From Pomphorhynchus laevis (Eukaryota; Acanthocephala; Palaeacanthocephala; Echinorhynchida; Pomphorhynchidae): 64,000 nt of DNA. A model generated the notes under the pieces. That model was not told where the DNA came from. It searched no databases and saw only the letters and a list, made by a program, of their open reading frames with translations. Each line of letters starts with the position of its first letter. Positions within the stretch are counted from its first letter, which is position 1. Both the position numbers and the translations under genes were made by a program. Of this stretch, positions 1 to 11,760 are shown piece by piece. Where the stretch lies: positions 1 to 64,000 of the forward strand of contig WNNJ02003554.1 in NCBI GenBank assembly GCA_012934845.2. The letters run 5' to 3'.

Positions 1-321
1 ATGTCTCCCGTCGTCAAACCAAATCCCTCCAAATCATCAACTGCCAGCTCTTCTATCGTGATCTCACCTACTCACGTCAGTCGTCCTCCTTTACGGAAGC
101 GCTTTGCTTCTCGCGATCGTTGCGTCATTGTCACTAATATCACGCCTTCTAACTCCTTATCTCCACAAACACGTCTAGACCACGATGTTTCCGCCTTCAG
201 ATCCATCCTCTCGTCTATTGTCCCTGCGGATAAACCATCCTTTTTCAAGAACATTTCTCCTGTCGCATTCATCCGTCTAAACAAATCTTCTCAATCTAAT
301 CCTTCCCAGCCCCTCTCCTAA
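1..321 (+). pseudogene. LINE-A ORF1 remnant
   Basis: This is a 106-residue open segment, cut by the window edge at its 5' side and stopped at 321. It contains RDRCVIVTNITPS followed by an RLD..V..FRSILSSIVP stretch and VAFIRLNK. The same pattern occurs in the intact LINE-C1 ORF1 of this window (REQCLIIANVKES, RLDDDLGHLQSILSVVL, AAFRLGK). It is therefore the conserved core of a CR1-type ORF1 protein, whose family role is RNA binding. The region 322-549 continues as degraded ORF1 with no open frame. Confidence 0.75.
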
Positions 322-549
322 AAATTGTTTTCAAGCATCGCTCTCACGCGTCTTCTGTCCTCTCTCAACGATTCAAACTCATGCCATCTTCAACCACTCG
401 AATTTTCCCGATCGCGCCCCTTCTGAAATCGCTCAAATCTCTTCAGCCCGCATCGAAAAACGCCGTCGCGAGGAAAACGGCGAAACATCACTCTCCATCC
501 GAAACATAGACGGAAATTTTCAAGTTGTCCACACCCGTCCAAAAATTCG

Positions 550-1335
550 ATGGCGCTCCATCTCTCCTATGTGTCTTCTCCATTAGACTCTTTCGTCACA
601 ACACACGGTTTCCGCCTCGGTCTCCTCAACACTAGATCTATTCTCAATAAATCCGATCTTATCCTCAACCTATTCACCAAGCAATCCATCGATATCTTCT
701 GCCTCACCGAATCCTGGCACTCAGATTCCGACGACCTTTCCATTCGCCGTCTGCTCTCTACCGGTTGCTCCCTAGTCGAATCCGCCCGCCCCCTCAGCTC
801 ATGCCCTTCTAAATTCTCTAATCATGGCGGCATCGTCGCATTCGCGCGTCACCCCGCGTCTCTTCGCAAAATCAATCCCCCTTTCAGTCCTTGCTCTTTT
901 GAATTGCTCACTTGTCGTTATTCTAACCCGATCACTCTAGATCTCGCCATTGTATACCGTCCTGGTTCATCAGCTCCTACTGCCTTATTTTTTACCGAAC
1001 TCGCTGACCTCCTTTCTCATTGTTCATTGTCCTCAATCCCTTCACTCGTTCTAGGCGACTTCAATATCCGCCTAGACCGCCCCTCTTCCACGGATTCCAT
1101 CCGGTTCATCAACATTCTGTCCAACTACAATAACAAACTAATCTCCACTGCCCCCACACATATACTTGGTGGGGCACTCGACATCAACGCTGTCCCCGAT
1201 CATTTTGCTGCCTACACCTCACTGTCCATCTCTGATCCTGGTCTATCCGATCACTTTCTTATCATCCTTGATCTCACTCACAACCACACCCCCTCACACA
1301 CCTACAATCCTACGTCGCCCTTGGAGAAATCTTGA
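550..1335 (+). pseudogene. LINE-A endonuclease domain (APE type)
   Basis: This 261-residue segment carries the apurinic/apyrimidinic endonuclease fold that nicks target DNA for target-primed reverse transcription. Visible motifs in order are LGLLNTRSILNK (metal-binding Asn), CLTESWHSD (catalytic Glu), a VYRPG block, LVLGDFNIRLD (Asp and Asn of the active site) and GLSDHFLII (catalytic SDH). The domain is complete by these landmarks. The frame stops at 1335 just after it, and the RT continues in another frame, so the polyprotein is broken. Confidence 0.9.
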
Positions 1336-3433
1336 CCTCTCCCTTCTCCGCTCTGCCTTACTCAAATCATCTATATCATTACCCACAATAACATATTCAT
1401 CTCCTCACGATCTCGCCTTTCTTTTCGACTCTGAACTCACATCCACTCTCGATATTCTCTTGCCCTTCAAGTCTCAACCACACCGTCGCTTGCAACGTGC
1501 CCCACGGTTTGACATCCGATGCCTACTCTCAAAGCGTCGACTCCGCCATGCTTTTCGAGTCTATCACCGCTCCCTCAGACGTGATTTACACTCGATCACT
1601 CCGTCTTTCCGTGATTCCTATCTTGCTCTTCGCCGGTCTCATCTCAACCTACTACGTACCAAATGCAACTCCTTCTGGCAGCATAAAATCATCACTTCAT
1701 TCAACTCTAAGACTCTCTGGCATACTTTTAACTCAATCCTTGCTCGCTCCTCTTCGCCGTGCAACATCAATGCCAATGATTATTCGTCATTTCTCCAGAC
1801 TAAAGTATCCACGTTGCTCTCTCACACCCCGGTCTCCATCCTATCCCACTCTGCCCAGTCTAATCTCATCCTTCCGGAACTCTTTCATCTTCTCCCTGTC
1901 TCACCTACAGAAGTATCATCTGTCCTCATGTCCTTGCCCAACAAAACCTCACCTGCCGATCCCCTGCCTACTCACATATTAAAATCTATATGCTCATCGA
2001 TATCCCCATTTTTCACAACCTTGTTTAACTCGTCCATCCGCAGTCGTATCTTCCCTTCACACTGGAAATCCGCAATCGTTCGTCCCCTCCTTAAGAAACA
2101 ATCGCTCGACCCCTCCCTTCCTTCTAGCTATCGCCCATTTCACTACTCCCTACTCTTTCTAAGCTCTTAGAACGCATCATCTTAATACAAATCAACGCTT
2201 ATCTCTCCTCATCCAATCTGTACCCTCCTTTCCAATCCGCTTTCCGCTCTAATCACTCCACAGAAATCGCCTGCATAAAAGTTTACAACGACCTACTCAT
2301 TTTTCATGACAAGTCACTATATAGTGTTCTCATATCCCTCGACCTCTCATCCGCCTTCGGCATTGTCGACCACTCCGTCCTTCTATCACGCCTTCGTTAT
2401 GATTACGGCTTTTCTTCCTCCTCCGTAGCATGGTTCGCCTCATATCTATCCGACCGTTCCTTTCGCGTCTGTTCTAATTCATCATCCTCCCCTCCCATCC
2501 CTATTTTTTGCGGGGTCCCACAAGGTTCAGTCCTAGGTCCCCTGCTTTTCTCTCTTCTGCTTGGCGATCTATCTCCGTTTATCAAACCTTACTCCTTTAA
2601 GGTCATGCAATACGCCGATGACATTCTAATCTATGCTCATGCACCCGCACATCGCATACACGATATCGGCATTTCTGCCTCCAACTGTCTTTCTTCTATC
2701 TACAAACGTCTCTCCAATCTCCATCTCGTTCTAAACCCCGAAAAGTCCAAAATAATGTGGATCCTCCCCCGTAAACCAAACATATCTCCTCCCACTGTAT
2801 ATTTTGCCTCATCGATCATCCCCATAGTCCACAATCTCACTTTCTTAGGCTTCCATTTCGATGATCACCTTTCCCTTAAACCCTTCGTCCGTGACAAGGT
2901 CCGCTCATCTAACTTAATTCTCCGTGACATCCGCCGTATCCGCCCCTTATCGACTTCCGTTCTTGTATGTCTCTTCTTTCATCGCTTCTTTTCCCTAAAA
3001 TCGATTACTGCCTTAGCCTTTTCGCCAATTCTCCAAAATCCATCATCCTACCCCTACAACGAATAATCAACACCGCTGTTCGAGTGCTCTTTCGTCTCCG
3101 TCGCTTCGACCACACATCCACATATTTTGCCCAACTCTCCTGGCCCACCATCCACATCCGCATCAAACTCCGCCTTCTTCTCGTTACTTTTCGTCTCATC
3201 GCTGTCGGCTCCCCATCGTTCATCAACCTTCCTTTCTTAGACGATACTCGCCCCACCTCGCTATCGCTTCGTTCCTGTCATACCCTCTTACTCCACGTTC
3301 CTAATTACTCCAACAACTACGGTCTCCGATCCTTCCTCGTCGCCGCCTCACTCGCCTAGAATCAACTCCCTCTCGACGTCCGCCGCGCCCCCTCCTTTAT
3401 CACATTCAAACACCTCCTCCGTTCACACCTTCT
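1336..3433 (+). pseudogene. LINE-A reverse transcriptase region, frameshifted
   Basis: The RT is spread over several frames. The segment 1336-2170 carries the linker and the early palm (SAIVRPLLKKQ). The next part carries VLISLDLSSAFGIVDHS (motif A, with its first Asp) and GVPQGSVLGPLLFSL. The YADD catalytic box (QYADDILIYAHA) follows at about 2605-2640 and continues to 3066. The C-terminal thumb and tail run from about 2967 to 3359 and include a GLRSFLVAASLAW-like end. Frame changes lie near 1335, 2170 and between 2967 and 3066, so this copy is inactive. Confidence 0.88.
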
Positions 3434-3559
3434 CGACACCTGATTCACAGTCTTGTTTTGTTGTGGTCATGTAAGCGTGCGCTGGCACGCATTTGCCTCG
3501 TTAAAATAAATCCTTTTTTTAGTCTTCTAAATTAATTAATATTTTAATTGTGATATATT

Positions 3560-4013
3560 TATAAATGTAAATCGATTGATGGCTTGAAAAATCATTTAAA
3601 TAATTCAATGGATACATATTTTAAACTAGGTTACTATAAAAATAACATCAAGCAGAAAATATTTAAATTTATAAATCAACACAATAATATTAAAAATAAA
3701 TTTAAAATCATTAGCGGAAAATTTTTATGGATGGATAATAAATAATATACTTTGCATTAGAATATAATACTAGATAATCAAATTTCATCAGAGGAAATAC
3801 ACCAATAGCATGTATTTTGCCTCGCTTCTATGTTGGACCTGATAGCATAGCAGTTCCTCCTGATGACCTCTAATTCTTATTCTGATACAACGTCTGTTAT
3901 TTATTAGTCAATTCATAAAAATGACGTTTATTTTAAATTTCAATTTTTTATTTTAACTTGATATAAATTATAAAAAATCTTATAACAATTATTTATTTTA
4001 TTATTTAATTATT
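3560..4013 (+). mobile_element. PLE-N 3' end, copy 1
   Basis: This matches the end of the RT-bearing PLE-N copy at 24.7-25.8 kb. It holds the last codons of the ORF (ending ...GKFLWMDNK-like at about 3743) and the 3' UTR, including the shared stretches TTAAACTAGGTTACTATAAA and CTCCTGATGACCTCTAATTC. It runs straight into copy 2 at 4013/4014, where the sequence restarts inside the same element (ACATATTTTAAACTAGG). PLE copies commonly sit head to tail in this way. The left border against the LINE-A tail is approximate. Confidence 0.8.
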
Positions 4014-4150
4014 ACATATTTTAAACTAGGTTACTATAAAAATAACATCAAGCAGAAAATATTTAAATATATAAATATATGAAATATTATTAAAAAAAAT
4101 AAAATCTTAAGCGGGAAAATTTTATGAATGGATAATAAATAATGTACTTT

Positions 4151-4362
4151 GTAATTTAAGTTGAATGCATCTGTGAGCTGAAATTCTTCTGGTTATGGTA
4201 CGACATTATACTCACAGGTATTGTTCCAATTCTTGATACAGCAGGACGCTACTAATAAGCCTGGGTGGGCCTCGTCAGCTCATAGGCTGATTAGTAGCGT
4301 CCTATTGTGTCAAGAATAGGAACAATACCTGTGAGAATAATATTGAGCCACAACCAGAAGAA
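4151..4362. mobile_element. Fold-back (inverted-repeat) element
   Basis: The two arms are near reverse complements. The left arm holds CACAGGTATTGTTCCAATTC and the right arm its inverse, and both include CTACTAAT and the CTGGTTRTGG tip. The tip of the fold carries GAGCTGACGAGGCCCACCC on the minus strand. A short direct repeat (TACTTTG before, TACTTTT after) flanks it where it interrupts PLE-N. No protein is encoded. A related fragment lies at 23.3 kb, and a 133-bp exact inverted copy of the right side lies inside the array at 7488-7620. Confidence 0.75.
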
Positions 4363-4493
4363 TATACTTTTTATTAGAATAAAATACTAAATGATCATAT
4401 TTTATCAGAGGAATTTCGTCATTAGCACTGTATGGCCCCGCTGCTATGTAGGATAGAGGAATCGTGGCTGAAACATGATAACATTGTAATATC

Positions 4494-4860
4494 TCTAAAA
4501 TCGATTACTGCCTCAGTATTTTCGCCAATTCTGCAAAATCCATCATCCTACCCTACAACGCATCATCAACTTCGCCGTTCGAGTGATCATACGTCTTCGT
4601 CCCTTTGACCACACATCCACATATCGTGCTCAACTCTCCTGGCATACCATCATATCCGCATACAACTCCGCCTTCTTCTCGTAACTTTTCGTCTCATCGC
4701 TGTCGGCTCCCCATCGTTCATCAACCTTCCTTTCTTAGACGACACTCGCCCCACCTCTCTATCACTGCGTTCCCGTCATACCCTCTTACATGACCATGTC
4801 GTGGTCATGTAAGCGTGCGGTAGCACGCATTCGCCACGTAAAAATAAATCGTTTTTTTTT
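4494..4860 (+). mobile_element. LINE-A 3' fragment, 5'-truncated, with target-site duplication
   Basis: It starts at the TAAAATCGATTACTGCC position of LINE-A (about 2998 in copy 1) and ends with the GCGTGC/GCACGC hairpin and AAATAAATCG plus a T run. AACATTG occurs just before it (4480-4486) and again directly after it (4861-4867). That repeat is a 7-bp target-site duplication, with about eight extra bases at the 5' junction. The PLE-N text resumes after the second repeat. Confidence 0.85.
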
Positions 4861-5150
4861 AACATTGCAGTGCCTCCTGATGACCTCTAATCCCCATTCT
4901 GATACATTATCTGTTATTTACAAGTCAATTCATAAAAATTGACTTATATTTAAAATTTCAATTTTAAATTTTAACTTGATAAAAATTATATATAAATTTT
5001 ATATAACAATTATTAAAATTATTTAAAACCTTATAAAAATTATTAATTATTTATAAGTATTAAATTATTTATTATTTAATTGTTTTTTATTGATCATTAT
5101 TTTTTATTTATAAATAATTTAATATGCGTAGACTCAGCTACGTGATCTGA

Positions 5151-6840
5151 TCTTTTAATAATTTTGCAAAATGTCATCAATTATACCAGTTGATATTTGG
5201 TTTAGATCTCACTGAGTACATCTCGACTTTAGATTAAACTCACGTAGTTAAAATCATGAAAAGATAGCGATTATTTATAGATAATTTACTTGTTAAATTG
5301 AAATATAAACCTTTGCTTGAATTCAAAATCTATCATGACTAAATTTACCATATCAATATATCGCAGACAGGCAAACAAAAAATACTTTCATTTTTAAATA
5401 AAAATAAATAAATTGATATTTTAAATTTTAATATTATGGTAAATTAGACTGTTTAGTAGACAATCTTGTCCAGTGAGATAATATTTTTCATAAAAAACTA
5501 TTTACGATTATGAACTGTGTGTTAAAATCCAAATAAATTTCTACTTTTTATGATGTCAAACAGTATTTTTATATTAGCTTAAAGCCATTGTCATAAAATA
5601 CTAGGCCACCAAAACCAAGGTAATACAAAAATTATAAAAATATTGTTTCAGAAAGCTCATAAAGTTCATGCTTTAGATAAATTACGTATCAAAGTCAACG
5701 TTTGCTAAACTAGAAGTATAAGATTTGTTCTTTTTCAAATAAGGTATGGAAAGTACCCCATTATTTTTGGATTATATATCAAATTTCTTTTTATTTACTA
5801 TGTCAAGTCATATAGTATATGTCAAGTCATATTACCCTTATGAACTGGTTGTTAAAGTTTATATTTTATTTTGATATCTTTTGCATTTGATTGAATAATA
5901 TATGAACACAGTCATGTATAAACCACATTATGGTCAGTTTATAAACGAAATGCTAAATTTATCACGGGTAGTCTCGCACTTGAAAAATAACCTGGATTAA
6001 TTACTGTGAAGTCATATTACCCTTATGAACTGGTTGTTAGCAAAAAATGATATGTGTCTTCTGTCAGTCACTCCGCTACCATTAAAATATATAAAAATGT
6101 TGGTCTCCGTTTGAGTCCACTCCACATCAGCCACTGAAATCAACATTGTGTTATTCAATTGTACACTCTAAAATAAAGGCACATATATCTGATTTATTTT
6201 AATTCCTTAACAAATAAGTGAAATCATTACCAATTAACAATGCTGTCTTTTGAAAAGGCAATATACCCTTCTGAAAGGAGAATATTATAACATTAAATAA
6301 TGTGATACCATTCACGCGGAATGGTATCATCATTTCGAAAATGATCATAATTATTTAATTAATGATTAAAAAAATGAATAAAGTTAAATAAATGAATTGT
6401 GAATGAATGAGTTACAGAGAAATATAAATTATTGTAAATGAATTATAAATCAAAAAATTACTTCATGAAAGCTAATAAATAGCAAATATCACGATCGCGT
6501 AAAAGACATGTATCGTTCAAAACATGCTTGGAAGAAAAAGAATGGATCAGATATAAAATTAATTATTATTTGTCTTTAATCAGAAAATAATAATCAGATA
6601 TATTGACTTTTTTGTTTAAATTTTTTGAATTTTTATTGTAAAATATAAGATATAAATGATTTATAATTAAGATAATATAAATGAGATTAGGATAATATAA
6701 AATAATATAAATGGTATCTAATCAGAATTAAAATATTGAATTTTGATAATTCAATATTTTAACTGGATTTATCTTTATAAAAATATTCTTTTTAAACTAA
6801 TTTTTAATTAAAATAATTATAAAAATCTATTATTTTATCG
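5151..6840. other. AT-rich intergenic stretch with short repeats
   Basis: I see no gene here. A 35-bp stretch containing CATATTACCCTTATGAACTG occurs twice, at about 5828 and 6011, with a weaker third copy near 5500. A perfect 11-bp-arm hairpin (TGATACCATTC / GAATGGTATCA) lies at about 6304-6330. Its core CACGCGGAATGGT recurs at about 22569, beside the long palindrome. Confidence 0.6.
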
Positions 6841-6946
6841 GAATGAGACATGCTGGGTGAAAATATTTATGAATGGTTTTAGGGCCAAACTTAGCCAAAA
6901 AACGTTAAAAACGTTTTAGATTTTATTATCGATATTTCTTGCACTA

Positions 6947-8407
6947 ATTGTGGGTGGGCCTCACGCCATTAAAGACATCCCCAGGTGGATGTCTTTAATG
7001 GCGTTTGTGCAACAAACAATTAAGAGATTATCACTATCAACTCTCTCTTCCATTTTACACAATCAACCACTCTTAGTCTTCACACATCGAGTAAGATGCC
7101 TAGAGTTTACCATTACAGTTAAATTATCGATCAGATCAGATTTAAATACATTCAAAAGTGTCCTTTAGATAGCTCGATTGACCCAGAAACGGGACATACA
7201 TCTGTCATGGAGTAATCAGCCTATGAGCTGACGAGGCCCACCCAGGCTGAAATTAGTGGAAGAAACTATACCTAACAACTCTATTTTCTGGACGTAGGTG
7301 CAAAGATGTAGTCTATGACATCAGCCGTTTCTTTTTAAGATTAAAAAACAGGTTACCATCATCCAATATTATTCTCAACTTCGCAAAATCCCAGGTGGAT
7401 GTCTTTAATGGCGTTTGTGCAACAAACAATTAAGAGATTATCACTATCAACTCTCTCTTCCATTTTACACAATCAACCACTCTTATTTTAGTATTTTATT
7501 CTAATAAAAAGTATATTCTTCTGGTTGTGGCTCAATATTATTCTCACAGGTATTGTTCCTATTCTTGACACAATAGGACGCTACTAATCAGCCTATGAGC
7601 TGACGAGGCCCACCCAGGCTGAAATTAGTGGAAGAAACTATATCTAACAACTATATTTTCTGGACGTAGGTGCAAAGATGTAGTCTATGACATCAGCCGT
7701 TTCTTTTTAAGATTAAAAAACAGGTTACCATCATCCAATATTATTCTCAACTTCGCAAAATCCCAGGTGGATGTCTTTAATGGCGTTTGTGCAACAAACA
7801 ATTAAGAGATTATCACTATCAACTCTCTCTTCCATTTTACACAATCAACCACTCTTAGTCTTCACACATCGAGTAAGATGCCTAGAGTTTACCATTACAG
7901 TTAAATTATCGATCAGATCAGATTTAAATACATTCAAAAGTGTCCTTTAGATAGCTCGATTGACCCAGAAACGGGACATACATCTGTCATGGAGTAATCA
8001 GCCTATGAGCTGACGAGGCCCACCCAGGCTGAAATTAGTGGAAGAAACTATACCTAACAACTCTATTTTCTGGACGTAGGTGCAAAGATGTAGTCTATGA
8101 CATCAGCCGTTTCTTTTTAAGATTAAAAAACAGGTTACCATCATCCAATATTATTCTCAACTTCGCAAAATCCCAGGTGGATGTCTTTAATGGCGTTTGT
8201 GCAACAAACAATTAAGAGATTATCACTATCAACTCTCTCTTCCATTTTACACAATCAACCACTCTTAGTCTTCACACATCGAGTAAGATGCCTAGAGTTT
8301 ACCATTACAGTTAAATTATCGATCAGATCAGATTTAAATACATTCAAAAGTGTCCTTTAGATAGCTCGATTGACCCAGAAACGGGACATACATCTGTCAT
8401 GGAGTAA
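6947..8407 (+). repeat. Tandem array (410, 372, 410 bp plus partial) derived from LINE-B
   Basis: The anchor CCAGGTGGATGTCTTTAATG begins at 6981, 7391, 7763 and 8173, giving units of 410, 372 and 410 bp and a partial fourth unit. Each unit holds LINE-B RT downstream sequence (TGCAAAGATGTAGT, CATCAGCCGTTTCTTTTTA), matching 30.2-30.5 kb. Each also holds a piece of the fold-back element (ATCAGCCTATGAGCTGACGA). The 372-bp unit differs by carrying 133 bp copied inverted from 4258-4390. The left border is an 18-bp perfect hairpin (6963-6980 with 6987-7004), so the array begins at an inverted junction. Confidence 0.85.
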
Positions 8408-8770
8408 GAAAGCTTAGGTGCGTATTTGGGGTACCTGGGCAATCTCGGGATTAGTCTTATTTTCTAGAGTACGTCCCCCAGAGCGAATACCAAGGTTTCT
8501 TAAGCTTCTAGTGTCGAGATTACATAAGATAGTTCGCCTCGACTGAACCCCCCAGGTGTGTGAGATACCCTGAGTGGTTTAGACGGAAGGCGGCGCACTG
8601 GTGTAATCTGGAGGGATCTGATCCCCTTGCCCGTTATTATAAGAACACTACTCAACTGGAATCATATGCCATTGGCGATCATATACTATGACAATTTTTC
8701 ATTCATGGATGTATTAACTCTTTAATCCTGTATGTTTTGTTATTAAGAAAATCTTATTATTAATATTGAA
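8408..8770 (+). mobile_element. LINE-B 3' end
   Basis: The sequence continues out of the tandem array and aligns with 30,571-31,110. Shared pieces are GGGATTAGTCTTATT, the AGAGGACGTCCCC-like block and CGAGATTAC..TAG..CGCCTCGAC. The terminal GGAGGGATCTGATCCC-like box is followed by an AT-rich tail. No open frame remains. Other LINE-B ends lie at 13.9-14.1 kb (minus strand) and 52.6-52.8 kb. Confidence 0.75.
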
Positions 8771-8799
8771 CTGAATCCTATTTCCGTTAAATATTTCTC

Positions 8800-10085
8800 A
8801 AGCAGCAAGGGTTAGATTTAGAACAAATTTATAAACAACATTTTTTGCTGTTTTTACTGTTAACTTTACAATGGTGAGGGTGCTAAGGTATTTCGGTTTC
8901 GATAACTTTTTGTTCCCTAATTTTGTACTTTTAGGGTACGATTTTGAGTTAAATGGGTGGCAATCCGTGACATTTGAGTAAGCAATTTCAATCAAAATGG
9001 CATTAATTAAATAACATATAAATATAAACATAAAAAATATAAATATTTATAAAAATATAAATATAACATATAAATATAACATATAAATTACATTTATTGC
9101 TGTTTTTACTGTTAACTTTACAATGGTGAGGGTGCTAAGGTATTTCGGTTTCGATAACTTTTTGTTCCCTAATTTTGTACTTTTAGGGTACGATTTTGAG
9201 TTAAATGGGTGGCAATCCGTGACATTTGAGTAAGCAATTTCAATCAAAATGGCATTAATTAAATAACATATAAATATAAACATAAAAAATATAAATATTT
9301 ATAAAAATATAAATATAACATATAAATATAACATATAAATTACATTTATTGCTGTTTTTACTGTTAACTTTACAATGGTGAGGGTGCTAAGGTATTTCGG
9401 TTTCGATAACTTTTTGTTCCCTAACTTTGTACTTTTAGGGTACGATTTTGAGTTAAATGGGTGGCAATCCGTGACATTTGAATAAGCAATTTCAATCAAA
9501 AGGGTACGATTTTGAGTTAAATGGGTGGCAATCCGTGACATTTGAGTAAGCAATTTCAATCAAAATGGCATTAATTAAATAACATATAAATATAAACATA
9601 AAAAATATAAATATTTATAAAAATATAAATATAACATATAAATATAACATATAAATTACATTTATTGCTGTTTTTACTGTTAACTTTACAATGGTGAGGG
9701 TGCTCAGGTATTTCGGTTTCGATAACTTTTTGTTCCCTAACTTTGTACTTTTAGGGTACGATTTTGAGTTAAATGGGTGGCAATCCGTGACATTTGAGTA
9801 AGCAATTTCAATCAAAATGGCATTAATTAAATAACATATAAATATAAACATAAAAAATATAAATATTTATAAAAATATAAATATAACATATAAATATAAC
9901 ATATAAATTACATTTATTGCTGTTTTTACTGTTAACTTTACAATGGTGAGGGTGCTCAGGTATTTCGGTTTCGATAACTTTTTGTTCCCTAACTTTGTAC
10001 TTTTAGGGTACGATTTTGAGTTAAATGGGTGGCAATCCGTGACATTTGAATAAGCAATTTCAATCAAAATGTCATTTGTGTTGAG
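8800..10085. repeat. 252-bp tandem satellite, five units
   Basis: The anchor TGCTGTTTTTACTGTTAACT starts at 8846, 9098, 9350, 9666 and 9918. The period is 252 bp, with one spacing of 316 because unit three contains a 64-bp internal duplication. Units are almost identical, so the array is young or homogenised. Because 252 is a multiple of three, similar 77-86-residue minus-strand frames recur in every unit. They resemble no family I know, and their shared ends are AT-rich filler, so I treat them as by-products of the period rather than genes. Confidence 0.9.
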
Positions 10086-11529
10086 TTTTAGAGCAGTCAA
10101 ATTTTAAAACCGTTTAAATAAATGTTTTCAATTAAAAGTATGATTTTATTATATTTATTTAATAGTTATTCTTTTACTAAATTAACTTTAATGAATTAAT
10201 CGAATTTAACGACAATTTATTGTCGTTTATTTGGTTCGATTCTATTAAGAAATTCAATTAAAAGAAACAAAATGTAAATTTCTAAAGATATTTTTGTACA
10301 GTTTAGATTTTAAAAAATGTTCCTTTTAATATACCATCTTCTTGAATAAATATGAATAACCTAATAGATTGTTTTTAAATAATGATTGACTATATAATAA
10401 TGAGAACCATTCATAATATTCGTCATTGAACATTATTGAAGTAGCAACGCTAGTTGTATTCGCTGTCATTGATTGCAAATTGTCAACGAAAATTCATAAT
10501 ATATTTTAAAAATATAATTTTTCTTTCTTTTGTCGAATTAAAATAATCTTAATGTACAAGATGCCCTATATTAAATTTAGATGCATATTTCGTGATCACT
10601 CTAGATATTCATGTTTTAAGCCTAAATGTTATTAAAAATTCTTTTCAACAATAAAGAGAATTTTTATTTTTATTCCAGATATATAATCTTCTTTAAAGAT
10701 TTAACATTACAGAACTAAATATAACTTTAAAAATTAACTTTATTCTTAATTGTCGTCAGTATTAACAAATATTAAATAAAATGATACAAATTATATGTTT
10801 TTAGCTTGAGACAATGATGATAAACTGATTTATAACTTACACTAGTAGTGAAATATATTATTATTTTAAAAATATAACGATAAATAACTGACAACATTAT
10901 TTCAATATTGCATACTATTGCTTGTTTCCATAGAAACGACGTTTCGTGAAATTTATTAAAGCAAACAATGGATTGTTTAATTTTTTAAATGATCAGTATT
11001 TAGTATTAAAAACTAGACAAATTATCAATAAAATGAGATATAACAAAGTACTATGGATAGATAGATTAGATAGATTTATTAATAAGTGGCTCATGCAGAC
11101 AGGCCGCTTACAAGTCCAATGAAATAAACAAAAAATAAAAAAAATGATGTGACTGAAGTCCATGGATAAGTTAAACTAATTTAAGATTTTACTATTGAGT
11201 AAGGATATAGCGGTATAAAATATTCATAAATTTCAAATATAAATTTTAATATTTATCACACAATATGTAAATTAGGCGTTAGCAAGTACTACTGCATTAT
11301 AAAGAGTTAGCCACCCTACGTGAACATAACTTTAGTACGCCCGGGTATTATTTACCCGGGCGAACTAAAGACCTGCTAAAGACCTACTAAATACCCTACT
11401 AAAGACCTTTTTGACTCGCTAAAATATAATTAATATGTTATTATGCATATAGAAAAAGACCTGTTATTCCTTGTAAAAAATTAAAATTTTGGTTAAATCA
11501 AAGGTGAAATAAGATTGAACATAATAAGA
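10086..11529. other. AT-rich intergenic stretch with one GC-rich hairpin
   Basis: No gene is seen. At about 11,339-11,365 the arms CGCCCGGGTA and TACCCGGGCG form a perfect 10-bp stem with a short AT loop, followed by three copies of CTAAAGACC within about 60 bp. GC-rich stems stand out in this background. Their role is unknown. Confidence 0.5.
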
Positions 11530-11718
11530 TACCTGCCCTGGGACACCCAATGGTGTACTCATAAATAAATCACTAGGTTTTTCTCACAAGGAGGCATAAA
11601 CACCAGACAGCACTATATATATCCTCATCATTCCAAGATATAGAACCGAATTATTCTCGCAATATTCAAAGTCGCTACGTATGCCCAGTCATCCTATGTG
11701 TGACGACAAACTTCAACA

Positions 11719-11760
11719 ACGGTAGACGCGTTTCGCTCTAACGGAGCTCATCAGTACCGT
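11719..11760 (-). ncRNA. Hammerhead ribozyme, type I, copy 1
   Basis: Read on the minus strand, the parts are as follows. Stem I is 11755-11760 paired with 11719-11724 (ACGGTA / TACCGT). The core CTGATGA is 11748-11754. Stem II is GCTC 11744-11747 with GAGC 11735-11738 around a 5-nt loop. GAAA is 11731-11734. A two-pair stem III (AC with GT) closes a 2-nt loop. Cleavage is predicted after C at 11725, the standard GUC triplet. All core positions are present. Confidence 0.85.

Larger units (their letters stand above)
1..3529 (+). mobile_element. LINE-A copy 1 (CR1-like non-LTR retrotransposon), broken
   Basis: This is a non-LTR retrotransposon that enters from outside the window. The order is ORF1 remnant (1-321), apurinic-type endonuclease (550-1335), reverse transcriptase (about 1336-3433) and a short 3' UTR. 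The 3' UTR has a GC-rich hairpin (GCGTGC/GCACGC, about 3475-3490) and ends AAATAAATCC plus a T run near 3521. The reading frame shifts at least twice between endonuclease and RT, so this copy cannot make a full ORF2. The sense strand is strikingly rich in C and T. A nearly full-length relative lies on the minus strand at 52.5-56.6 kb, and fragments lie at 4.5 and 18.4 kb. The RT resembles the CR1/Rex1 part of the LINE tree; that placement is from memory of motifs, not a tree. Confidence 0.9.
4014..5150 (+). mobile_element. PLE-N 3' end, copy 2, carrying two nested insertions
   Basis: This is a second PLE-N 3' end, beginning within the ORF tail and continuing through the 3' UTR to the CGTAGACTCAG motif near 5125, which is also found at 25751. 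It is interrupted by a fold-back element (about 4151-4362) and by a LINE-A 3' fragment (about 4494-4860). The interrupted text resumes on the far side of each insertion, which fixes the order of events: PLE-N first, then the two insertions. Confidence 0.8.

Noticed and set aside
8798-10100. Repeated minus-strand frames of 77-86 residues read as a gene family.
   Set aside because: They recur only because the satellite period (252) is divisible by three. Their ends are AT-rich filler and they match no known protein.
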